The position numbers and the translations under genes were made by a program. Under the pieces are notes generated by a model that saw only the letters and a program-made list of their open reading frames with translations, had not been told where the DNA came from and ran no database searches. A stretch of 35,575 nt of DNA from Deltaproteobacteria bacterium (GTDB lineage: Bacteria > Desulfobacterota > Desulfobulbia > Desulfobulbales > VMSU01), in NCBI GenBank assembly GCA_013151175.1, contig JAADIV010000022.1:1-35575 (forward strand). The letters are read 5' to 3'. Positions 8,165-17,568 of this stretch are shown here, one piece after another (the first letter of the stretch is position 1; every line of letters starts with the position of its first letter).

Positions 8165-9121
8165 ATGAGTAAAAGAAAGATCAGGGTCGCTCTGCTAGCC
8201 GGCGGCAAGTCAGGGGAACGGTCAATCTCACTACGTGGCGCCGAGGAGGTTTATAAGGCTCTTGACCATCGTAAATATGAGGTGAAACGCTATGATCCAG
8301 CAATGGATATGGCCCGGCTTGCCGCCGAGGCAGAGAACCTGGATGTCGCTTTTATTCTTCTCCATGGTATTCTCGGTGAAGATGGGGCTGTACAGGGCTT
8401 TCTTGACTTGTTGGCTCTGCCCTATCAAGGTTCCGGGGTTCTGGGCAGCGCTTTGGCAATGGATAAGGATTTGGCCAAGACAATTTACCGGAACAGCGGT
8501 CTGCCAACACCGGGTTGGTTAAGTATCGGATCCGCCGCTATTCGCAGTGAACGTATCGTTCTGCAACTGGGGCTGCCGCTGATAATTAAGCCGGTACGGC
8601 AGGGCTCAAGCATCGGCATGAGTATTGCCCATAGCTCGGCGGAACTGGCCGCCGGGATAGAAACGGCCTTCCGACATGACAGTGAAGTCATGGTTGAACA
8701 ATATATTACCGGTCGGGAAATTACAGTGGGGGTAATTGGCAACGATGAACTATCCGTCCTGCCATTGGTGGAAATTATCCCTGGCCCCGGACACCCTTTT
8801 TTCAATTATCAGGCCAAATACCAGGCCGGAGCGTCTCAGGAGATATGCCCGGCGGATCTAGCCCCTGAATTGGCGCAGGCGGCGCAGGATTATGCCATAC
8901 GCGCCCATAAAAGTCTCAAGTTGCGGGGCTATAGCCGAACGGATATGATAGTGAATGAGCAGGGACTTTTTTTACTAGAGACCAATACCATTCCGGGAAT
9001 GACTTCCACCAGTCTATTGCCGCAGGCCGCTGCTGCTGCTGGACTGCCGTTTTCGGCATTGCTAGACAAATTGCTAGAACTGGCCCTGGAGGACAGGGCG
9101 GCTGGCCCGACAACGAAATAA
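8165..9121 (+). CDS. ddl: D-alanine--D-alanine ligase
   Basis: ATP-grasp ligase of 318 residues joining two D-Ala for peptidoglycan precursors in the cytoplasm. It starts KIRVALLAGGKSGERSISL (the Ddl N-terminal loop with the substrate Glu-Arg-Ser), has LLHGILGEDGAVQG, the ATP-grasp lysine segment LIIKPVRQGSSIGM, then RTDMIV and the metal-binding LLETNTIPGMTSTSLLP. Length is normal. ATG 8165 fits the family start, although GTG 8117 is open in frame. No good Shine-Dalgarno precedes the ATG, and a repeat-B end lies just upstream. The phenolic residue usually judged for D-Ala versus D-Lac specificity was not assigned. Confidence 0.93.
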   Translation: MSKRKIRVALLAGGKSGERSISLRGAEEVYKALDHRKYEVKRYDPAMDMARLAAEAENLDVAFILLHGILGEDGAVQGFLDLLALPYQGSGVLGSALAMDKDLAKTIYRNSGLPTPGWLSIGSAAIRSERIVLQLGLPLIIKPVRQGSSIGMSIAHSSAELAAGIETAFRHDSEVMVEQYITGREITVGVIGNDELSVLPLVEIIPGPGHPFFNYQAKYQAGASQEICPADLAPELAQAAQDYAIRAHKSLKLRGYSRTDMIVNEQGLFLLETNTIPGMTSTSLLPQAAAAAGLPFSALLDKLLELALEDRAAGPTTK

Positions 9122-9125
9122 AATA

Positions 9126-9155
9126 TTGACAATGCGAGAGGCGGAATCCTAGATT
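9126..9155 (+). promoter_or_regulatory. Possible sigma-70 promoter of thiC
   Basis: TTGACA (9126-9131) is followed after 18 bases by TAGATT (9150-9155). A 7-bp hairpin, CGGAATC-cta-GATTCCG (9142-9158), overlaps the -10 region. The same 11 bases TTGACAATGCG start the cold-shock gene promoter at 33069. The hairpin could be an operator or a weak terminator for ddl. Only a sequence match. Confidence 0.35.
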
Positions 9156-9198
9156 CCGAATTTCAACCAACTAATCCCGATAAAGTGGAGTTTTATAC

Positions 9199-10491
9199 AT
9201 GACTATTAGAGAAGATGCATTAAATGGGAAGATTACCGCCATTTTTGAAAATTGTGCCCAAAGTGAAGGTGTTACCCCGCAGTTTTTGTTGGACGGCGTA
9301 GCCAGAGGGACGATTGCTATCCCGAAAAACAAAAATCACCATTTTGATAAAATTGTCGGTATCGGTACGGGCTTGACCACCAAGGTGAATGCCAATATAG
9401 GCTCGTCCAAAGATCATCAGGGAGTGGAGCAGGAACTACAGAAACTTTGCGTTTCCATCAAAGCCGGCACCGATGCGGTAATGGATTTAAGCATGGGCGG
9501 CGATCTCAACGAAGTCCGGCAGGAGATTCTCAAAAGCTGTCCGATTCCCTTGGGAACAGTGCCAATTTATCAGGCAGTGGCAGAGGCGGTGGAGAATAAA
9601 AAGCAGGCCATTGGTGAGGTTTCTGTTGACCATATATTTGCTACTATCCGGCAGCAAGCCGAAGACGGCGTTGATTTTATGACCATCCATTGCGGTCTTA
9701 CCAGAAGTACCGTACAGCGCCTCAGGAACTATCCGCGCCGGATGGGAGTGGTGAGCCGTGGCGGTTCTTTCATAATGGAGTGGATGGCTCACAACCAAAA
9801 GGAGAATCCTTTTTATGAGCGTTTTGATGAGTTAATGGCAATTTTGCGTGAGCATGAGGTCACCCTAAGCTTAGGTGACGGGGTGCGGCCCGGTTGCCTG
9901 GATGATGCCACTGACGGTGGTCAGTTAGAGGAACTTCTGCATCTGGGCGAATTAACCAGACGGGCCTGGGATGCCGGCGTCCAGGTCATTGTCGAAGGCC
10001 CTGGTCATATGCCGATGGATCAGATCGAGGCCAATGTCCTTTTGCAGAAGCGTCTCTGCCATGGAGCGCCATTTTATGTGCTTGGCCCCCTGGTAACCGA
10101 CATCGCGCCGGGTTACGATCACATCACCGGCGCCATTGGCGGGGCCATAGCCGCCAGAGCCGGAGCGGACTTTTTATGCTATGTTACCCCGGCCGAGCAT
10201 CTGAAATTACCCAGTTCGGCAGATGTCCATGAAGGGGTAATCGCCTCAAAGATTGCCGCGCATGCCGCAGATATATGCAAGGGCGCTCCCGGCGGTATGG
10301 AAAGGGATATTGCCATGGCTAATTGCCGGAACAAGTTGGACTGGAAGGGGCAGATTGATCTCTCCATTGATCCGGAAAAAGCCAGGCGGTTCAGAGAAGA
10401 TGGCGGGACTTATAAGGGGGACGCCTGTAGTATGTGCGGTTCCTATTGCGCCATCAAGGTTTATCAAAAATCTATGCGGGTGGTAAAATAG
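9199..10491 (+). CDS. thiC: Phosphomethylpyrimidine synthase
   Basis: Radical-SAM enzyme of 430 residues converting aminoimidazole ribotide to HMP phosphate in thiamine synthesis. Recognised from MTIHCGLT, VSRGGSFIMEWM, EGPGHMPMDQIEANV, VTDIAPGYDHITGAIGG and the C-terminal CSMCGSYCAIK, whose CxxCxxxxC ligates the 4Fe-4S cluster. It is the short form without the N-terminal extension of enterobacterial ThiC, as often seen in anaerobes. GTGGAG (9185-9190) provides the ribosome site. No TPP riboswitch is seen in the 77-base gap upstream, which is unusual for thiC. No other thi gene is adjacent. Confidence 0.97.
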   Translation: MTIREDALNGKITAIFENCAQSEGVTPQFLLDGVARGTIAIPKNKNHHFDKIVGIGTGLTTKVNANIGSSKDHQGVEQELQKLCVSIKAGTDAVMDLSMGGDLNEVRQEILKSCPIPLGTVPIYQAVAEAVENKKQAIGEVSVDHIFATIRQQAEDGVDFMTIHCGLTRSTVQRLRNYPRRMGVVSRGGSFIMEWMAHNQKENPFYERFDELMAILREHEVTLSLGDGVRPGCLDDATDGGQLEELLHLGELTRRAWDAGVQVIVEGPGHMPMDQIEANVLLQKRLCHGAPFYVLGPLVTDIAPGYDHITGAIGGAIAARAGADFLCYVTPAEHLKLPSSADVHEGVIASKIAAHAADICKGAPGGMERDIAMANCRNKLDWKGQIDLSIDPEKARRFREDGGTYKGDACSMCGSYCAIKVYQKSMRVVK

Positions 10492-10511
10492 ATATACGAG
10501 GAGGGATGAAT

Positions 10512-10850
10512 ATGGTTATGCCGGAATTCGTAAAGTCCATTGGCGGGTGGGTTAATCACACCCAGGTTTTGGCGCAGATCCGCGCTGTTGACGCGGGCGG
10601 GTTGTTCCATAACCCCTATTTTTTGGTGCCTTTTATCTGTCTGATTATCTATTATCTCTATAAGCAGGCCATCAGTAATTTGATAATTACGACAATTGGC
10701 GTGGGGCTGTGGTATTTCAGCGGTACGGATTATGTGAAATCTGCGGTAATTGATGGCATAGTTCAGATCGATCATATTATCCCCATTGCCGGGGTTGGAA
10801 TTGCCGGGCTGGCCGTTTTGATCTATCTGGTATTTATTCGCCAAGATTAG
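10512..10850 (+). CDS. Small integral membrane protein of unknown function
   Basis: Protein of 112 residues not recognised. Hydrophobic segments lie at about 37-51 (YFLVPFICLIIYYLY), 55-70 (ISNLIITTIGVGLWYF) and 89-108, so three membrane helices are likely. The N-terminus is soluble and contains a histidine and several aromatic residues. AGGAGG (10499-10504) is 7 bases before ATG 10512, which selects that start over ATG 10506. It starts 20 bases after thiC and ends 10 before the glycosylase gene, so the three may be one transcript. No catalytic motif is visible. Confidence 0.75.
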   Translation: MVMPEFVKSIGGWVNHTQVLAQIRAVDAGGLFHNPYFLVPFICLIIYYLYKQAISNLIITTIGVGLWYFSGTDYVKSAVIDGIVQIDHIIPIAGVGIAGLAVLIYLVFIRQD

Positions 10851-10860
10851 CCGGCTCCAT

Positions 10861-11502
10861 ATGGAAAATAGAATTTCGGAGATATATCGGCGGTTGTTTG
10901 GTTTTTTCGGCCCGCAGAGTTGGTGGCCCGGCGAGACCCCCTTTGAGATCATGGTTGGGGCCGTGCTTACTCAGAATACAGCCTGGATCAATGTCGAAAA
11001 GGCCATTAAAAATCTTAAAGATTTTAACCTGTTATCCTTCGACATACTCGTTTCATTACCGCCGCAGGTTCTGGCAGAACACATCCGGCCATGCGGCTAT
11101 TATAATTTGAAGGCCGGGCGCCTGCAAAATCTCTTGCGCCTAATCGACGAGGAATTTGCCGGCGATGTGGATTCCTTTCTTGACCTGGAATTGGCCGTTT
11201 TACGCCAGGCGTTGTTGGCGGTTAAGGGAATTGGCCGGGAAACGGCGGATTCCATTTGTCTCTATGCCGCCAATAAGCCGATTTTTGTGGTAGATGCCTA
11301 CACCCATCGTATTTTGTCCCGTCACGATTTAGTGTTGGAAGATGGGGCCGATTACGATGAGGTTCAGGAAATATTTATGGCAGGGTTGCCCGAAGATACG
11401 GCTATGTTCAACGAATATCACGCCTTATTGGTGCGCCTGGGTAAGGAATATTGCAAGAAGTCCAAACCAAAATGCGACATCTGTCCGCTCAAGGGGCTTT
11501 AA
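10861..11502 (+). CDS. EndoIII-superfamily (HhH-GPD) DNA glycosylase, MagIII-like
   Basis: Base-excision repair glycosylase of 213 residues. The HhH-GPD core is clear: MVGAVLTQNTAW near residue 31, VKGIGRETADS (121-131) as the helix-hairpin-helix, and FVVDAYTHRI with the catalytic aspartate D145. Glu127 occupies the position of the EndoIII catalytic lysine, which points to a monofunctional glycosylase as in the COG2231/MagIII group rather than a true EndoIII lyase. The C-terminal cluster motif is incomplete: C198, C205 and C208 are present, but the protein stops at CPLKGL before the usual fourth cysteine. The substrate is probably an alkylated purine, by family inference only. Confidence 0.85.
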   Translation: MENRISEIYRRLFGFFGPQSWWPGETPFEIMVGAVLTQNTAWINVEKAIKNLKDFNLLSFDILVSLPPQVLAEHIRPCGYYNLKAGRLQNLLRLIDEEFAGDVDSFLDLELAVLRQALLAVKGIGRETADSICLYAANKPIFVVDAYTHRILSRHDLVLEDGADYDEVQEIFMAGLPEDTAMFNEYHALLVRLGKEYCKKSKPKCDICPLKGL

Positions 11503-11554
11503 AACATTTTTTTGCTTTCCCCAATGCCCGCGCCTTTTTCGTGCCACCCCCGCG

Positions 11555-12646
11555 TTATAACTTTTGCGCCCCACCTTCGATGGCTTTTATGTAACCGGCA
11601 TAATTTTTCAGATATATTTCAGCCATGGTCAAAAAGGCAGTAACTATCAATGGCCCATAGATTATGCCCAACACCCCAAAGACATTGATTCCACCCAGGA
11701 TAGCAAGAAACACCAGGAAGGTATTCATTTTGGCGCCGCGGCCGACCAACTTGGGTTTCAATAATGTGTCAACGGAGATGGAAAGAGTGAGATAAAAGAT
11801 AATGATAACAACGGCCGTGGCAAGTTGCCCGTCAAAGAAAAAAATGAGCGCTGTGGGAATCAGGATAATCCCTATTCCCACAATAGGCAGGAAGGCCATT
11901 ACCGCCATGATACCACCCCATAGGATTGGCGCGTTGATCCCCAAATAGGCGAATAAAAGACCGCCGGTAACCCCCTGGATCAAGCCGCATATGCCATTAC
12001 CAAGGATTATGGCCTTGGAGATATCCTGAAATTTGGTGATGAGCTGCCTTTCCTGCTCGTTTGGCAGGGGGGACAAGAGCTGAACGAAATCAAGCAAACG
12101 GTCATAATCGACTAGCAAAAAGAAAATTGTCAGAACCATCAAGGCGAAATCAATAACAAAGCTCAAAATATTGGTGGCCCAAGCGCGGGCCGTGTTGTAA
12201 ACCATCACTCCAAGCATATGAGCATAATTATTGAATTCCTGGCTGAAACTGTCGGGGCTGAAAGTTATGCCAAAGGCACTTAACCGTTCCTGAAAACCGG
12301 CAATTAAGGTGTTTTTCTGAATAAAATCTTTAATTTTGACACTTAGGTGGATATCCTTGAGGTGTTGCAGATATGTTGCCGCCTCCGTTGACAGTGAACT
12401 GGCAAAAAAGATGAGGGGAACAAAAACCAGTATGACGATCAGGCTACAGGTCAGAAAGGAAGCGAAGTGCCTGGAGGTATAGCGGTTAATAAAGTTGTAG
12501 ATGGGTCTGAATAAATTAACCAGAAGAAAAGATATAATGAGAATAGCGCTAAACGGCCATAATAGCCGTCCCATTAACAAAATAGTCACGGCAAAGAGCA
12601 AAAGAAAATATGCAATGGTAAAGGGACTGAGATGTTTTGGCTTCAT
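11555..12646 (-). CDS. AI-2E / PerM family membrane permease
   Basis: Polytopic inner-membrane protein of 363 residues. Two N-terminal helices (about 8-45) and another near 60-80 are followed by a soluble segment (about 85-150) and a block of four to five helices. The family signatures are visible: LVDYDRLLDFVQLLSPLP around residue 180, then ILGNGICGLIQGVTGG and WGGIMAVMAFLPIVG. Members export autoinducer-2-like molecules or act as Na+/H+ antiporters, and the substrate cannot be told here. It converges with the glycosylase gene, with a 52-base gap lacking a convincing terminator. Confidence 0.88.
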   Translation of the reverse strand: MKPKHLSPFTIAYFLLLFAVTILLMGRLLWPFSAILIISFLLVNLFRPIYNFINRYTSRHFASFLTCSLIVILVFVPLIFFASSLSTEAATYLQHLKDIHLSVKIKDFIQKNTLIAGFQERLSAFGITFSPDSFSQEFNNYAHMLGVMVYNTARAWATNILSFVIDFALMVLTIFFLLVDYDRLLDFVQLLSPLPNEQERQLITKFQDISKAIILGNGICGLIQGVTGGLLFAYLGINAPILWGGIMAVMAFLPIVGIGIILIPTALIFFFDGQLATAVVIIIFYLTLSISVDTLLKPKLVGRGAKMNTFLVFLAILGGINVFGVLGIIYGPLIVTAFLTMAEIYLKNYAGYIKAIEGGAQKL

Positions 12647-12742
12647 AAGACACCCTCGCTTTGTTTTGCCTGAGCAATGCGGACGACACTAATATATTAA
12701 TGGGTGCCTTGAGAAATTAGGATTTTTCGTTGAAAACAGGGA

Positions 12743-12880
12743 GTGACTGATAAGCGCAGACTCCAATCGGCGAAAAAGGCAATCTTGCAAGGCGGCCTAA
12801 TGGTACCCAATCGTCAGATGATTGCCAAGATATTAAGGCAAATTGGGGAGAAGAAAGGAAAATATTGGGGCCTGGCGTAA
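12743..12880 (+). CDS. Possible short basic protein upstream of ilvE
   Basis: GTG-started ORF of 45 codons in the AI-2E/ilvE gap. The peptide is basic and amphipathic (contains KKAILQGG, RQMIAKILRQIGEKKGK) and ends YWGLA. AGGGA lies directly against the GTG, so the ribosome site is poorly spaced, and an in-frame TGA sits four codons upstream. No family is recognised. It may be a chance ORF. The rest of 12647-12937 shows nothing beyond the ilvE ribosome site. Confidence 0.25.
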   Translation: MTDKRRLQSAKKAILQGGLMVPNRQMIAKILRQIGEKKGKYWGLA

Positions 12881-12937
12881 AAATATGGTAATAAAGATAG
12901 CGGATTTTGACAGGTAATATTTATTTCAGGAGTTGAT

Positions 12938-14011
12938 ATGGAAAAAATAACCATAGAACAGGCAGCGGCAGGTGAACTAAAGACCAAGCCCAACGAATCG
13001 GCGTTGGGATTTGGCAAAATTTTTACCGATCATATGTTTGTTATGCCTTATAGCGCCGATAAAGGCTGGCATGATCCGGCAATTAAAAAGTATCAGAATT
13101 TCAGCCTCGATCCATCGGCCATGGCCCTGCACTACGGCCAGGCTATTTTTGAGGGATTAAAGGCCTACCGGAGCCAGGATAACCAGATTCGGCTTTTTCG
13201 TCCCATGGCAAATTTGACGAGAATGAATGTTTCAGCGGCCAGAATGTGCATGGCCCAGATTGATCCAGGACAGGTACTGAACGCCTTGAAAAAGCTGGTC
13301 AGCATAGACCAGGCTTGGGTGCCTGCCGCCAAAGGCGCTACCCTGTACATTCGCCCCACGATGATTGCCACTGAGGCTGGTTTGGGGGTGCGGCCCGCCC
13401 TGGAGTATCTGTTTTTCATCATTTTAAGTCCGGTTGGGGCCTATTACGCAGAGGGCTTTAACCCGGTCAGAATTTATGTAACGGATAAGTATGTCAGGGC
13501 CGTCCGGGGCGGTGTCGGCCATGTTAAGACCGCCGGTAATTACGCCGCCAGTATTATGGCGGCAGTGGAGGCCAAAAAACTTGGTTACACCCAGGTCTTG
13601 TGGCTTGACGCCGTGGAACGCCGTTATATCGAAGAGGTCGGCACGATGAATATATTTTTCAAAATTAACGGCCAGATTATTACCCCACCCCTGGGCGGCA
13701 GTATCCTACCGGGGGTTACCCGTGATTCGGTTCTGCAAATTACCAGGGACTGGGGTATGGACGTCCAGGAACGCCCCATAACCATTACCGAGGTGATGGA
13801 GGCCAATACGCGGGGTGAGCTAGAAGAAATTTTCGGGACAGGCACCGCAGCGGTTATCTCACCCGTGGGGGAGTTATACTACAAAGGAGAGGCCGTGACC
13901 ATCAACGGCGGCAATACCGGTAAGGTCGCACAGCGTCTCTATGACGAGCTTGAGGCCATTCAATATGGTTATAAGCCCGATCCCTATGGTTGGATGGAGT
14001 TATTGGCCTGA
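12938..14011 (+). CDS. ilvE: Branched-chain amino acid aminotransferase
   Basis: PLP-dependent class IV aminotransferase of 357 residues acting on Leu, Ile and Val. The long N-terminus (FGKIFTDHMFVMPY) and length place it in the BCAT-II/eukaryotic-like group. Landmarks are HYGQAIFEGLKAYR, the Schiff-base lysine K197 in GHVKTAGNYAAS, EEVGTMNIFF, and GTGTAAVISPVG for phosphate binding. CAGGAG (12927-12932) gives a good ribosome site. A clear intrinsic terminator follows directly after the stop, so it seems to be a single-gene unit. No other ilv or leu gene is in the window. Confidence 0.95.
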   Translation: MEKITIEQAAAGELKTKPNESALGFGKIFTDHMFVMPYSADKGWHDPAIKKYQNFSLDPSAMALHYGQAIFEGLKAYRSQDNQIRLFRPMANLTRMNVSAARMCMAQIDPGQVLNALKKLVSIDQAWVPAAKGATLYIRPTMIATEAGLGVRPALEYLFFIILSPVGAYYAEGFNPVRIYVTDKYVRAVRGGVGHVKTAGNYAASIMAAVEAKKLGYTQVLWLDAVERRYIEEVGTMNIFFKINGQIITPPLGGSILPGVTRDSVLQITRDWGMDVQERPITITEVMEANTRGELEEIFGTGTAAVISPVGELYYKGEAVTINGGNTGKVAQRLYDELEAIQYGYKPDPYGWMELLA

Positions 14012-14063
14012 CAGGTTGTTTATGCGAAGGCAATTTTTTCAGGAGCTTCGCCACCTGTTTTTT
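14012..14063 (+). terminator. Intrinsic terminator after ilvE
   Basis: CAGGT (14012-14016) pairs with ACCTG (14053-14057), and the inner GCGAAG (14024-14029) pairs with CTTCGC (14046-14051), followed by TTTTTT (14058-14063). The hairpin starts at the base after the ilvE stop. Confidence 0.7.
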
Positions 14064-14123
14064 ATGAGAAAAATTCAGCCCTGAACCCCTAGAATTTGAG
14101 CATTAAAAAAAGATATGGTCTCC

Positions 14124-14150
14124 CTTGATTTTTGAAAAATAGTCCCTATA
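14124..14150 (+). promoter_or_regulatory. Candidate sigma-32 (heat-shock) promoter of groESL
   Basis: CTTGATT (14124-14130), 13 bases, then CCCTATA (14144-14150) resembles the RpoH consensus CTTGAAA-N-CCCCAT. It lies about 150 bases before groES. No CIRCE inverted repeat is seen in 14064-14296, which favours sigma-32 over HrcA control. Sequence match only. Confidence 0.45.
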
Positions 14151-14296
14151 GTTTCGCCCAACTTCCAGAGATCGTCCTAGCCGAACTGTTTCGGCCATAG
14201 CGACCTTCGGAATGCTTTTGCTGCGAAAGGCGACACGGCAGATACTCTGTTGGTGTATTGATGATAACTAATTTTAATAAAACTGGAGGCTTTACA

Positions 14297-14584
14297 ATGA
14301 AAATTCGTCCATTGAATGATCGTATTTTGGTTCAACGGCTAGAGCAGGAAGAAAAAACATCCGGCGGGATTATTATCCCCGATAGCGCCAAGGAAAAACC
14401 GGCCGAGGGCAAGATTGCCGCCATTGGCAAGGGCAAGTTGGATGATACCGGCAAGCGGGTTGCCATGGAAGTTAAGGTTGGTGATCGCGTGTTGTTCAGC
14501 AAATACGGCGGCACAGACGTAAAACTTGACGGCGAAGATTACCTTATAATGCGCGAAGATGACATTTTGGGAATCGTGGAGTAA
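14297..14584 (+). CDS. groES: Co-chaperonin GroES
   Basis: Co-chaperonin of 95 residues that caps GroEL and drives client release. It begins [20 protein letters not shown], with the mobile loop around [15 protein letters not shown] and the end [15 protein letters not shown]. Length is normal. CTGGAGG (14282-14288) selects ATG 14297 over an in-frame ATG at 14258. It lies 50 bases upstream of groEL in the usual two-gene operon. Confidence 0.97.
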   Translation: MKIRPLNDRILVQRLEQEEKTSGGIIIPDSAKEKPAEGKIAAIGKGKLDDTGKRVAMEVKVGDRVLFSKYGGTDVKLDGEDYLIMREDDILGIVE

Positions 14585-14604
14585 TTTAGAGGGATTAAGT
14601 CTAA

Positions 14605-16296
<1,692 letters not shown>

Positions 16297-16326
16297 GCTC
16301 CAACCACTTTGCAAATGTTTTGATTG

Positions 16327-16366
16327 ATAAGGCAGCGCCTGTTCTCAGGTTCTGCCTTATTTTTTT
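16327..16366 (+). terminator. Intrinsic terminator after groEL
   Basis: ATAAGGCAG (16327-16335) pairs with CTGCCTTAT (16352-16360), with an inner CCTG/CAGG stem, followed by a run of T. Closes the groESL operon. Confidence 0.88.
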
Positions 16367-16559
16367 GGTACTCTGGCGTCCCGTTCCTGCCGTTTTCCCG
16401 TTGATCAGGAACAGTACGGCAATGATCTTATGCGTTAGAAAAATCAAAACAGTCTTTTTTTTCTGGGTATAATGTGTTATATGATTCCTCTTCCTGGAGT
16501 CGTAGCACTGACTGCCCGGCACTAAATTTAGGCTTGCCGACAGGAATTTTGACCAATAT

Positions 16560-16636
16560 GGCGATGTAGCTCAGATGGTTAGAGCATACGGCTCATATCC
16601 GTAGTGTCCGGGGTTCAATTCCCTGCATCGCCACCA
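16560..16636 (+). tRNA. tRNA-Met (CAT), elongator type
   Basis: Complete 77-base cloverleaf. Acceptor GGCGATG/CATCGCC, D stem GCTC/GAGC, anticodon stem TACGG/CCGTA with loop CTCATAT (anticodon CAT at 16594-16596), T arm CGGGG-TTCAATT-CCCTG, discriminator A and encoded CCA. The paired 1-72 end excludes initiator tRNA. An Ile (CAT, lysidine) tRNA shares this anticodon, but the body resembles elongator Met genes. TATAAT at 16468-16473 may belong to its promoter, though I see no good -35. Confidence 0.93.
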
Positions 16637-16671
16637 AAAAACAATCCGGAGAGATCCGGTGCAGTCCTGAG

Positions 16672-16706
16672 CCCCGAATCCTAGTAAGGATTTCGGGGTT
16701 TTTCTT
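16672..16706 (+). terminator. Intrinsic terminator after tRNA-Met
   Basis: CCCCGAATCC (16672-16681) and GGATTTCGGGG (16688-16698) form a stem with one bulge around a short loop, followed by TTTTTCTTTT. It ends the tRNA transcript about 35 bases after CCA. Confidence 0.8.
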
Positions 16707-16719
16707 TTCCGGGGTGTTT

Positions 16720-17061
16720 TCCAGTAAAAACTATTAACATCTCGTTACAGTTGGCGGTATTTTTGCCGGTGCAGGTAAATTTGGGTTAGATACCGTCATT
16801 CACAACGCCAAACCCAGGAACAAGCATAAAAGGGGAAAATTTATATGTAACTTTTTAGGGTTCCCTTTATTGTGGATTCGAAGCGGCCTGATGCTGTGCT
16901 TGGCAGGATTGATAGTCTAAGAAATATATCATCCAAATTAAGTTAGTGTCCTCGGCAGTGGGTGGTTAACGGTTTTGTTTCGAGAATAGGCCTGCGAGAT
17001 TATTTTTTAAAATAGCAGCTAGTCCGCTGTTGGGCGGGGCAGGTGCAAAAAATTTAGGACG
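16720..17061. other. Non-coding gap with no assignable feature
   Basis: About 340 bases between the tRNA-Met terminator and the 168-codon gene. I find no convincing ORF, tRNA or recognised regulatory RNA. A weak 6-bp inverted repeat, TGGGTT/AACCCA (around 16783-16818), is present. TTTAGGACG just before ATG 17062 is the likely ribosome site of the next gene. Confidence 0.5.
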
Positions 17062-17568
17062 ATGCGTACCAACTTGAGTACAGTTGAAATCATTACGGAT
17101 GAAATTATCATTGTGGAAACCAGTGGTGAGATGCCCGAAGTCGCCTATCATGGGAGTATTTATTATATGACTGATGACCCGGAAGGGCCGGGTCTGACGC
17201 TGACGGCCAGTTATTTGCGGCAACTGAAATTAGCGGTTTTGGAGGGGTATCGGCGCATTATTATCCGTGATCTTACCCTGGATAATCGTGATAAAGGTCT
17301 GTATCGCGGTCTGGCCCGCTGTGCCGTGAACTGGGAGCGTCTGGCTAAATTTTGCCGGGCTGAGGGGTTGGAAATAACCGGGATTGCCGAGGAAGTCCGC
17401 AACGCCCTGCAAACTTTTTTGCGGGGGGAAATAGATGACGTCCGGCAAGGGCGGCAAACATCTGTTAACTGCCCTGCCGCCTGTCTGTACGAGTTGGCCG
17501 CTAAGGTTGGTCTGGCGGCCGGTCATCTGCCCGTGGGTCTTACGATATTGTGGGACGCAGGCGTCTAA
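17062..17568 (+). CDS. Uncharacterised 168-residue cytoplasmic protein
   Basis: Not recognised. The N-terminal half looks mostly beta (VEIITDEIIIVETSGEM, GSIYYMTDDPEGPGLTL). The centre has a strand, RRIIIRDLTLDNRDKGLYRG, with conserved-looking Arg, Asp and Asn. The C-terminal half is helical (ERLAKFCRAEGLEI, EEVRNALQTFLRGEIDDV). There is no signal peptide or membrane helix, and the two cysteines of NCPAACLYE are not a known metal motif. Its stop overlaps the polA stop on the other strand by four bases. Codon use matches neighbouring genes, so it is probably real. Confidence 0.72.
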   Translation: MRTNLSTVEIITDEIIIVETSGEMPEVAYHGSIYYMTDDPEGPGLTLTASYLRQLKLAVLEGYRRIIIRDLTLDNRDKGLYRGLARCAVNWERLAKFCRAEGLEITGIAEEVRNALQTFLRGEIDDVRQGRQTSVNCPAACLYELAAKVGLAAGHLPVGLTILWDAGV

